Positions 58,701 to 64,000 of a stretch of DNA of 64,000 nucleotides are shown here, in pieces. The DNA comes from Actinobacillus vicugnae. GTDB lineage: Bacteria > Pseudomonadota > Gammaproteobacteria > Enterobacterales > Pasteurellaceae. The translations under genes and the position numbers were made by a program. The notes under the pieces were generated by a model, which made no database searches, had not been told where the DNA came from, and saw only the letters and a program-made list of their open reading frames with translations. The DNA is taken from positions 1-64,000 of the forward strand of contig NZ_CABFJY010000049.1 in assembly GCF_901687125.1 (NCBI RefSeq). The letters are read 5' to 3'. Every line of letters begins with the position of its first letter. The stretch's first letter is position 1.

Positions 58701-61479
58701 CGTATAATTGGCTGCCGTTTACTGCATCTTTGCTATTTGCGTTAACATCACCTGCTGTTACATTAGTGATTTTCTTATCACCAGCGTTAATGCCTTCTTT
58801 CGTTACAGAAGGACCACCAGTGATCGTTAAACCATCATTATTAATAGTGGTATCACCCATTTTCACTGAGCCACTATTAGTAAGGTTTAAAGTGTTGTTT
58901 AAATTAATCGCAATTTTGCCATCTTTAACAGTGGTATTAATATTGCTATTGCCACCTACAACAGAAACATTTTCACCTAACTTCTTATTAACTACTTTAT
59001 TATCTTCAGCTTGTAAGCCAAAGCCTTTTGCGATGGTATTTGTATTGTTAGTAATATTTTGCGTGTTATTCGCAATATTATTTGCATTGTTAGTAATATT
59101 TTGCGTATTACCTTCAATTTTTTTAGTGTTATTAGCGATATTTTGTGTGTTATTGCTTACTGTATCTTTAAATTTCTGAGCAATATCCACTTGAACACTT
59201 GTTCCAGTTACAGTGGTATTTACATAACCTTCTGTACCGATAATATCAAAACGTTTTGTTGTTTGATTTACTTTGATACCGTCAGCTTGGTGGTTTACAT
59301 CAGCACCAACAGTAAATTCTTGCATTGCAGAATCAGCTTTTTTCAATGATTCTTTTACTTTGTCTGCTAATTTAAATGCAACTTCGCCATTTTTCGCTGT
59401 AGTAACGATTTCATCTGTAGTACCAGCAAACTTAATCGGATCACTTAATTTATTCGTGCCATTACCCGTATCACCTGCATAGCTCACATTTGCATTTACT
59501 TTTAAGTCGTAAACTTTTGCACCATCGTTAGTAGTAGAATTAGTAATAGTCACTGAACCATCATTAGATGTAACTTGTGTACGACCGTTATCTACATATT
59601 TTTTAGTCGTAGCATCGTTATCTGCTGTTGGAGTTCCAACATTAGTTACACGGTTACCACCCATATCAATAGTAGCACCAGGTTTCACAGTGAAATTATT
59701 TACCGTAGTACCGCCAGTTACAGCTAAATCGCTTGCATTTACCGTTGTAGCATTAACTTTATCTGATTTAACGTTAGTAAATGTCACATCGTCTTTAGTT
59801 GCAATCGTTAAGTTTTGGTCTTGTTGAGTTAATTTAACATTTTTACCTGCGATAAATTTAACAGTTTCACCATTAATTACGTTTGCATTCGAAGTACCAG
59901 AAACTTCGCCACCATCTACATTACCTGTAGTTACATTCCAACCTTTATTAATTTCAGTTACAACAGCATAAAGTTGGCTACCATTGATTGCATCAGTTGA
60001 GTTTGCTAATACACGACCAGCACCTAAGTCTGTAATTGTACGAACTACTGTGCCTGCACGTTCTTGGTCATTATCATAGCCACTACCAATACTTACTGTA
60101 CCTTTAGCTTGCTTGCCTGCAAATTCATATTTATGACCATTGATAGTCATATTTGCTTGACCACCAATTTCATCAGCATAAGAATCTGAACCTAACGATA
60201 CAGAATTCTCAACAGTTACACTTGAATTTGCTCCAATAGCAAGAGAATGATTAGCTTTTGCTTTAGCGTCTTCACCAATTGCCATTGAACGATTATGGGT
60301 AGCGGTCGAATTTGTACCAATTGTTACAACTCGATCATGTCCTGCTGTTGCATTTGTACCAAATGCTACTGATTGATTTCCTACAGCAGTAGCATTAAAA
60401 GCAAATGCAACAGATTCTTCGCCTTTAGCACTTGCATTATTACCAAAAGCAACTGCCTTATCTTTTACCGCTGTTGCATTATTACCAAAAGCAATTGCTT
60501 TTTTAGCTTGGCTAGATGGAGTTGTTTCGTTATTAGATGTAGTAAAAGTACCTGTAGTAGCGTTAGAACCGACAGCAAAAGAATCATCTCCACTTGTTTT
60601 TGCACCAGATCCCAATGCCATTGAACGATCACCATTTGTTTGTGTACGATTTACCGCATCATAGCTGGTTCTTCTCGCCTCATAACCATTTGTAGCATCG
60701 TAGGTTGTTGGAGATACGCTACCAATAGCAATAGATTGATTACCAAATGCGGTTGCTGAAGACCCCATTGCAAAACTTGAGTTCCCTTTTGCATAAGAAA
60801 CCGAACCAATCGCTACTGAATAATCACCTGTTGCAGCCGATTGGCGCATCATTGCTAATGAGTTAAAGCCACTTGCACGAGATGAAGTACCTAATGCCAT
60901 AGCACCAACATCAGTAGCCTGAGATAAAGCACCAAGTGCAACAGATAAGCCACCAGTTGATCTAGAATAGTCACCTATTGCAATACCATTTGAACCACCT
61001 TTACCTGTTGTTGCAATTGCATCAGTATGGCAACCGATAGCAATACCATGAACATATTTATTACTATCATATAAGCTACCTGATTCAGCAGATTCTTTGC
61101 TAGTAGCATTTTCATAAGATAGACTTCCAGGATTATAATAATTATAGGCACGAGTCCCATCGTCTATTGATGAAGGGTATCTTCCACCAATAACCATTGA
61201 AGTATTAGCTTTCGCAGTATCACTTTGCACAGTTCCATTTTCTGCACTGCTAATAGCCACAATCGCATTTGCCTCCATTGGCGCAAATGAACCAATTACA
61301 ATAGTACTAGCGGCGGCAACTTGAAGAGCGGCAGCAACGGCTACCGCTGCTGTTTTATTAGATAGGTCTTTAACGTCCGAGACAGTAGAGGCTGCTTTGC
61401 CTTTACTACGGGCGAGTTCAGACACGACAACAAGCGAATTTGTTACCGTGCTCCAAACCACTTTATAAATGTGGTTCAT
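49753..61479 (-). CDS. giant trimeric autotransporter adhesin (YadA/BadA/Hia type) with collagen-like stalk repeats
   Basis: A 3,908-residue type Vc surface fibre. The N-terminus (MNHIYKVVWSTVTNSLVVV) is an extended signal peptide region; signal cleavage is likely near residue 72 (MEANA). Residues about 135-430 form a YadA-like head (repeats such as SVAIGSVSYAKGNSSFAMG). The first neck is DAINGSQLYA near 493. The stalk has FGG-type domains, more necks, and seven in-frame repeats of 268-321 codons (TRIVY copies at about 51611, 52574, 53519, 54323, 55184, 56033 and 56840) separated by collagen-like GKDG stretches. The C-terminal barrel anchor spans roughly the last 75 residues and ends YQW. The ATG has AGGAG ahead. 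No accessory gene lies nearby. Confidence 0.95.
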   Translation of the reverse strand: MNHIYKVVWSTVTNSLVVVSELARSKGKAASTVSDVKDLSNKTAAVAVAAALQVAAASTIVIGSFAPMEANAIVAISSAENGTVQSDTAKANTSMVIGGRYPSSIDDGTRAYNYYNPGSLSYENATSKESAESGSLYDSNKYVHGIAIGCHTDAIATTGKGGSNGIAIGDYSRSTGGLSVALGALSQATDVGAMALGTSSRASGFNSLAMMRQSAATGDYSVAIGSVSYAKGNSSFAMGSSATAFGNQSIAIGSVSPTTYDATNGYEARRTSYDAVNRTQTNGDRSMALGSGAKTSGDDSFAVGSNATTGTFTTSNNETTPSSQAKKAIAFGNNATAVKDKAVAFGNNASAKGEESVAFAFNATAVGNQSVAFGTNATAGHDRVVTIGTNSTATHNRSMAIGEDAKAKANHSLAIGANSSVTVENSVSLGSDSYADEIGGQANMTINGHKYEFAGKQAKGTVSIGSGYDNDQERAGTVVRTITDLGAGRVLANSTDAINGSQLYAVVTEINKGWNVTTGNVDGGEVSGTSNANVINGETVKFIAGKNVKLTQQDQNLTIATKDDVTFTNVKSDKVNATTVNASDLAVTGGTTVNNFTVKPGATIDMGGNRVTNVGTPTADNDATTKKYVDNGRTQVTSNDGSVTITNSTTNDGAKVYDLKVNANVSYAGDTGNGTNKLSDPIKFAGTTDEIVTTAKNGEVAFKLADKVKESLKKADSAMQEFTVGADVNHQADGIKVNQTTKRFDIIGTEGYVNTTVTGTSVQVDIAQKFKDTVSNNTQNIANNTKKIEGNTQNITNNANNIANNTQNITNNTNTIAKGFGLQAEDNKVVNKKLGENVSVVGGNSNINTTVKDGKIAINLNNTLNLTNSGSVKMGDTTINNDGLTITGGPSVTKEGINAGDKKITNVTAGDVNANSKDAVNGSQLYATNQNVTNNTNSINSLNTTVQAGWELQVGGVKAKNVTPTSNVANFVAGDNINVSIADNKSVVIATKKNVTFDNVTANNGLTVNKGATINMGDNVVKGVANGTLSADSKDAVNGSQLYATNQNVTNLETRVNGGFGLKAEDGNNVTKQLGDKIEVIGGNKNINTTVDNGKVKVNLNNTLDLSDKGSVTTGNTTVNNGGVTIKAAPGKTEVSLTNNGLNNGGNTITNVSEGVAGTDAVNVNQLNKVNATANAGWSLQANHANGSTVKPNATVSLNNTDGNIVISKTANDNNVTFGLNNTVKVGTGDKAVTIDGTNGTIGGLTNKTFDPNNIVSGQAATEDQLQSSHNTLKNNITNLGNELTTKGLNFVGDNKGEVVHRDLGATLSVVGGADQANLSDNNIGVVGNKDGSLLTVKLAKTLKDLTNATFTNGAGNNGNTVINGSGVTITPSTGDTAKTVSLTNNGLNNGGNTITNVAAGVNQTDAVNVSQLEKVNATAKAGWNLEVNNNSTDATKVTPNATVSLNNKDGNIVITKENGNVTFALNNDLTIGGKDGVNGTNGKDGQIGVKGADGQSGVTLNGKDGSIGLTGPAGADGKPGASANITVANDKPGLDGQPGETKTRIVYNTTTSDGKTVREEVATLNDGLKFVGDKGKVIAKKLNETLAIKGNLTESANVTDKNLRVDNEGDELIIKMAKELKDLTNATFTSTNSNTTIGGNGVTITPNGGDATKTVSLTDKGLNNGNNTITNVARGVNGTDAVNVDQLKEVSSVANAGWNLTVNGTSSSNVAPNATVDLANKDGNIVITKDKNNVTFALNSNLTVGGKDGKDGSIGVNGKDGSAVVLNGKDGSIGLTGPRGADGKSATATITVEKGPVGVDGKDGANGTDGMTRIVYTDPNGTKHNVSTLNDGLSFVGNTGGAVAKKLNETLTIKGALANESNATAENIRVDNVSGNLIVKLAQNLTNLTTATFGNDTNDQLVINKDGVTIKGADATKTVSVTDKGLNNGNNTITNVSSGLVDNNGTKVALKDANGTTLTNAVNVGDLKDTVKELTNATTGGFGLKDSAGNEVKQDLGTSIKVTGKDGVNATVVTDGNGKALQIGLNSTVTIGDNEKPGTITVKGENGKDGVAINGKDGSIGLTGAPGKDGKDAKATITVAQGKPGVDGKDGETKTRIVYNTTTPDGKPVTEEVATLNDGLNFIGNQGEKVAKKLNETLTIKGTLANDAAANSENVRVDSQNGELVVKLAQNLANLTTATFGNTATDKTVVGKDGVTISTDKPENTVSLTDKGLNNGNNQITNVTSGLTDATGKTTDLANATSTNAVNVGDLKETVKNITTDGFGLKDDNGTEVKQDLGKTIQIKGKDGVTVTSNVTDKSLEVALAGDVVVNGKDGKDGTIGVKGADGKNGTTITKDAIVFNGIDGVNGKDGKDGADGQASIKVEKGAKGIDGNDGKDGESKTRIVYEKPNGDKEEVATLNDGLHFVGDKGTSIAKKLNDTLAIKGNLTSTAEVTDKNLRVDNEGGELIIKMAKVLTDLTSANFTDAAGNNTIIGGNGVTITPKAGDTVSLTDKGLNNGNNTITNVKAGLNGTDAVNVDQLEKVNATANAGWKLTNNGTNESTVTPNATVDLANKDGNIIITKDGNNVTFGFNSNLTVGGPGKDGKDGKDGSIGVKGADGTTGVTLNGKDGSIGLTGAPGKDGKNASANITVAQGAKGLDGNDGANGESKTRIVYEKPNGEKEEVATLNDGLNFVGNDGKVVAKKLNDTLAIKGGINTEAGLNAASDRNVGVRENDKGLNIVIAERPTFSGITVDGKDGKDAEVKFAKDGKDGMSIVGTRGADGKDGLTIRGADGKDGVSFKDDGRITNVADGKDGKDAVNKDQLERVNATANAGWKLTANGSNLTTVTPNATVDLANKDGNIVITKEGNNVTFDLTNKVTVGNDKEPGVITVKGENGKDGVSINGKDGISIKGENGQDAVSINGKDGNGAIAVNGKDGKTGVGLDGANGTIGINGKDGSNGTITVEKGPVGVDGTDGANGKDGMTRIVYTDANGTKHNVSTLNDGLSFVGDTGNPIAKKLNQTLTIKGNLDAAADVTDKNLRVDNVDGALIIKMAKSLTDLTNATFTSANSNTTIGGNGVTITPNTGNTVSLTDKGLNNGNNQITNVSSGLVERDGKTKVDLVNATGDVLNNAVNVGDLKDSVNNLTNATTGGFGLTDENGKDVKADLGKTVTVLGDGSVKTEVVEKDGKKALQIGLTSNVTVGNDKEPGVITVKGENGKDSVSINGKDGISIKGENGQDAVSINGKDGNGAIAVNGKDGKTGVGLDGANGTIGINGKDGSNGTITVAQGAKSIAGNDGKDGESKTRIVYEKPNGEKEEVATLNDGLTFVGNDGKVINKKLNETLAIKGNLSTSADTTANNLRVDNVNGDLIIKMAKSLKDLTDATFTSANSNTTIGGNGVTITPNTGNTVSLTDKGLDNGGNKVVNVAAGDVSATSTDAVNGSQLYAVSEVANKGWNIQTNGNASTNVKPGDTVNFANGNNIEINNDGTNVTVGLAKDVDLGKDGSIKAGDTVMNNDGVKVGDKVSLTKDGLTAGNVTISAETGISAGNKQITNVSSGLGGIELKDAKGDTLTNAANIGDLQTAISGVTDATKGGGFGLADDNGTEVKQSLGQTIQVKGDGNVKTNVTNGSLTVSLNKDVDLGKDGSLTAGGTKVSENGVSFADSLVNLTSNGLNNGGNKVTNVKAGEVSATSTDAVNGSQLYATNQNVTNVQNTVAKGWNIEAGTVEGSTGKVTGASKSNVAMGDTVGVKAGNNIEITQDGANIAIATSATPTFETVTVGKDGNTATVSTVQDQYGSAIKVAGADGKSETRINNVADGKADNDAVNVRQLKGVAQNVANIDNRVSKLDKRVRGIGANSAAASSLPQVMLPGKSMVAVAGGAYSGASAVAVGYSRASDNGKLILKVNGTANSAGHYSGGVGVGYQW
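51677..51872. repeat. near-identical repeat inside the adhesin gene (copy A)
   Basis: This 196-bp stretch matches 52643-52838 with a single mismatch (51784), at an offset of 966 bp. It encodes collagen-like GKDG sequence, so recombination between the copies would delete or add whole in-frame units. Confidence 0.88.
52643..52838. repeat. near-identical repeat inside the adhesin gene (copy B)
   Basis: Partner of 51677-51872, one mismatch in 196 bp. Flanking parts of the two modules (for example 51293-51390 with 52256-52353) are also highly similar, indicating a recent module duplication. Confidence 0.88.
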
Positions 61480-61744
61480 ACAATACTCCTAAAATTTAAT
61501 AGATTTCATTCCATAATTTCCATAATAATGAAAGCTTATTTTCTATACTTTCATTAAATTTTCTTTTTAATCTTCATGATTACAAAAGAAATCTTATGAT
61601 TTTATCCCCCATAAGAATAGAGGTATTATATATCTGTTGAATAAAAATACAAATTAAATAAGTGAAGGAAATCTGACCAGAAAGTAACATTTACATTAAA
61701 GTAAATTTATTAATAAAAACTTACAATCAAGCTAATAGACAAAA

Positions 61745-61766
61745 CTTTAGCAATCGATTGCTAAAG
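61745..61766. promoter_or_regulatory. perfect 22-bp palindrome upstream of the adhesin gene
   Basis: Half-site CTTTAGCAATC followed immediately by its exact complement GATTGCTAAAG. It is centred about 276 bp before the adhesin start, in AT-rich DNA. It looks like a dimeric-regulator operator or a cruciform, and has no T-run. Confidence 0.55.
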
Positions 61767-62414
61767 CAATGAAAATCAACAAGCTACAAACATCTCAAAA
61801 GATTAAAGTTTATAAAATCGCCATTAAGGAAAGAAACAAACAATTTTAAATAACACTAATACAACTTATTTTTGGACAAGAAATATCAACATGCACATTA
61901 TTTAATAATGCATTAAAATTTATTCTTAATTTCACGGAACTTTTATAAAAAAATGAAATCCAATGAAAATTTCAAAGAAAAAGCCATTTATTTTTAATCA
62001 TGAAAAAATAAAAAAACGGATATTACCTGATTAAAAATCATATAGAATTTGCTTAAAAATCAATGCACGCAAACGATAAAATCAAAAAAATCACCAAATA
62101 ATGCTTAAATGTTATCACTCCAATCTTCTACTTTAGAAATTTAGAAAAAGAAGCTAACAGAAACTGGATAGCGATAAATAATTAGACTCAAGCGGTCAAA
62201 TTTCCTCGAAATTTTACAATCTTCCCCTGCCTCTTAAAGGAAAGCGTACTCACGTCTAAAATAGCGCATTTGCAAACGCATCCTACACTCAACAGATTAA
62301 ACAATATCCTCAGCTTGTACACCCTAACTCTCCCTCTTTAGCAAAGAGAGCTTAGGAGAGATTTGATTATGATAGTGATTAGATACAAGCGGGTTAAATG
62401 CCTCAAATCACAGA

Positions 62415-62446
62415 AAAATAAAAACCCTAACCGAAGTTAGGGTTTT
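62415..62446 (-). terminator. nrf operon terminator
   Basis: Perfect 11-bp stem AAAACCCTAAC (62421-62431) with 62436-62446 and a 4-nt loop. A T-rich tail follows on the minus strand. It lies 29 bp past the nrfD stop. Confidence 0.85.
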
Positions 62447-62474
62447 GAAAATATCAAACGTATAACACGCTAAA

Positions 62475-63443
62475 CTAGCTTGCGATAGTAAGCTGTCCTG
62501 CGTATAGGATAAAGTAACGTAAGCACAATACACCGATTAAATCGAAGATTGAAACTAAAATAATAAACTTAACATTATGTTTCAAACTATGACTACCGAA
62601 GATATTTGCCACTAATGGAATCAGGATACCGATAAACAATACTCCAATCCAGAAGATAGCGCCCCAGAAGCCTGATAACGCATTGTGTAACGCTAATTGT
62701 TTATCTGCTCCCCCGAAATGTAAGCCCACAAAGAATGCCACTAATAAACCTAATTCTGTCACCATAATTGGTACTTCGAATTTATGAATAAAGTGAACCT
62801 CTTTACTTTCCCCTGATAATTTACCTGCTAGCAAAATCACTAAGAACGTTGCTGCAATACCAGATGATGTACCTGATGCTAAGAATAGCGCAGGCAATAC
62901 TGGATTATTTAACATTGGGTAGCTGATTAACGCTGAAAGCAAGAAGCCTGTATAAGCGCCAAGCACCGCGGCGAAAACGAATAAGATAAATTCAACCGCT
63001 TTTAAGCCTTTGCTTTCAACAATATCAATCCAACCTAATACAAATTTAAATGCGGGTAAGTAGCGGTGTACTAATTCGGCAATCCAATCTTTGAACATAA
63101 TGGCGATCCAGATGACCAATACAGCCATATATAACTGGAACAGCATTACCCCCATCGACATCACTGAAGTGAAGTTATAGTTAAACATTAACTTCCAGAA
63201 TGTCCACGGTTTGGTCAAGTGGAAAATTAGTAAAGTTAAACCGATTAAGGTTGGGATTGTGCCTAAAATAGCGGCGCTGCGGATCACCCAGTTTTCGCTA
63301 TTTTTTGCGATTTTATGACCGCTATTGCGGTAAGCAATCGCTAACTGTACTGCACCTGATGAAATACCTAATAAGAAAAGGTAAATCGCAATGGTGCTAT
63401 CCCACACTAAATTTGGGGTTTGGAATGGAATATAGTCGTTCAT
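62475..63443 (-). CDS. nrfD: NrfD, membrane quinol-oxidising subunit of formate-dependent nitrite reduction
   Basis: A 322-residue inner-membrane protein with about eight spans. NrfD/PsrC family features: NLVWDSTIAIYLFLLGISSGAV at the start, SYPMLNNPVLPALFLASGTSSG in the middle. It passes electrons from quinol to NrfC, then to the periplasmic nitrite reductase NrfA. Its ATG shares one base with the nrfC stop codon, indicating coupling. The gene is the last before a terminator. nrfA and nrfB should lie beyond the window. Confidence 0.92.
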   Translation of the reverse strand: MNDYIPFQTPNLVWDSTIAIYLFLLGISSGAVQLAIAYRNSGHKIAKNSENWVIRSAAILGTIPTLIGLTLLIFHLTKPWTFWKLMFNYNFTSVMSMGVMLFQLYMAVLVIWIAIMFKDWIAELVHRYLPAFKFVLGWIDIVESKGLKAVEFILFVFAAVLGAYTGFLLSALISYPMLNNPVLPALFLASGTSSGIAATFLVILLAGKLSGESKEVHFIHKFEVPIMVTELGLLVAFFVGLHFGGADKQLALHNALSGFWGAIFWIGVLFIGILIPLVANIFGSHSLKHNVKFIILVSIFDLIGVLCLRYFILYAGQLTIAS

Positions 63444-64000
63444 TATCTATGCTCCCCCTTGCCAAATGGAATGTGGTATAAGTTCGGCTCTGTACCTAAA
63501 GCCACTTTAGTACGATACACAGGATTTTCACGTACTTTTTTGTACACTTCACTGCTGTGATCATTCATATCACCAAAGGTTAATGCTTTAGTTGGGCAAG
63601 CTTCTACACAAGCGGGCTGTTTACCTTCCGCAAGATTGGTATCTCGGCAGAAGTTACATTTGTCCGCTGATTTTTTCTCTGGGTGAATAAAACGTACACG
63701 GTATGGGCAAACTGCAATACAGTATTGGCAACCAACACATAAGTCTGAATGCACATCAACAATGCCTGTTTCTGGATCAACAAATGAAGCACCTGTTGGA
63801 CAAACCGCTACACAAGGTGCATTGGTACAGTGTTGGCAAGATTGACGGAAGAATTCATACTCTACATTTGGGAATTCACCATATGGTTCGCTACGGATAA
63901 TTTCTAAACGAGAAACGCCTTCAGGTACTTTATTTGTTGTACGGCATGCGTCCATACAAGCAGTACAACCGATACAAGCAGTTTCATCGTGCACCATCGC
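63443..64000 (-). CDS. nrfC: NrfC, 4Fe-4S ferredoxin-type electron carrier (N-terminus outside window)
   Basis: The visible 185 codons contain four cysteine clusters for 4Fe-4S centres: [37 protein letters not shown] and CNFCRDTN with CVEACP. They match E. coli NrfC from its residue ~38 onward. The Met three residues from the edge (AMVHDE) is internal, because homologues have a Tat signal before it. So the gene continues past 64000. It is coupled to nrfD. Confidence 0.93.
   Translation of the reverse strand, partial: AMVHDETACIGCTACMDACRTTNKVPEGVSRLEIIRSEPYGEFPNVEYEFFRQSCQHCTNAPCVAVCPTGASFVDPETGIVDVHSDLCVGCQYCIAVCPYRVRFIHPEKKSADKCNFCRDTNLAEGKQPACVEACPTKALTFGDMNDHSSEVYKKVRENPVYRTKVALGTEPNLYHIPFGKGEHR

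Larger units (their letters stand above)
61480..62474. other. 995-bp AT-rich gap between the adhesin gene and nrfD
   Basis: No gene found. The adhesin side (61480-62160) is very AT-rich and holds a perfect 22-bp palindrome (61745-61766) and a TTTAC-N6-GTAAA repeat (61690-61705). The nrf side has an uptake signal near 62190, a nested inverted repeat (62328-62360, outer arms CTCTCC/GGAGAG, inner CTCTTT/AAAGAG) and the nrfD terminator (62415-62446). The adhesin ribosome site AGGAG lies about 5 bp before its ATG. Confidence 0.55.

Overview
The window looks like chromosomal DNA of a Pasteurellaceae bacterium from the Actinobacillus/Mannheimia/Bibersteinia side of the family. The strongest sign is the DNA-uptake signal core ACAAGCGGT (or its complement ACCGCTTGT), which recurs many times, often as inverted pairs between genes. 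The proteins and gene orders also match that family (proQ-prc, hemE-yjaG-hup, zapA-6S RNA-fau, ycbL-ycbK-ldtD). The DNA is AT-rich and no tRNA or rRNA gene was seen.

Layout. 1-122: the left end of an IS3/IS150-type insertion sequence. 155-2786: nrdBA, a compact class I ribonucleotide reductase with a probable NrdR box pair upstream. 3159-7139: dusA, ppnN and an OLD-family nuclease (YbjD). 7207-11151: acylphosphatase and a D-glycerate/sugar-diacid locus (glycerate kinase, GntP-type permease, CdaR). 11271-12908: an OppA-type peptide-binding protein. 13354-15379: leuCD, followed by a scar where a LysR gene and a tannase-like gene are both cut at about 15,790-15,798. 16342-22808: a GT2 glycosyltransferase, a DUF2301 membrane protein, pyrG, a secreted protein, cysB, yjjG and gcvA. 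The GcvB small RNA is divergent from gcvA. 23333-28221: rsgA, rnhB, two metal-ABC permeases, hinT, ycfL and a ThiK-like kinase. 28213-33903: a cell-envelope block (ycbL, ycbK, ldtD, prc) plus proQ. 34358-42150: a cold-shock gene with a long leader, bioB, a lipoprotein, thyA, HU, yjaG, hemE, ygfB, zapA, 6S RNA, fau and an IclR regulator. 42714-49313: putP, putA and uraA. 49753-61479: one 3,908-residue trimeric autotransporter adhesin. 62475-64000: nrfD and partial nrfC.

How the genes fit together. Most of the window is core metabolism: dNTP and pyrimidine supply (nrdBA, thyA, pyrG, uraA, yjjG, ppnN), leucine synthesis, proline catabolism, glycerate use, haem and biotin synthesis, and anaerobic nitrite respiration. 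The accessory-looking parts are the IS end, the leuD-distal scar, the isolated GT2 gene, and above all the giant adhesin. Its stalk carries seven in-frame repeats with collagen-like Gly-Lys-Asp-Gly stretches and many N-X-S/T sequons. A perfect 22-bp palindrome lies in the AT-rich region upstream of it.

I found no clearly undescribed multi-gene system. The best leads are the adhesin and its upstream palindrome, the ATP-cone-less reductase with its NrdR boxes, a DnaA-box cluster with a purine-repressor-like palindrome before putP, and a G9 tract inside hemE.
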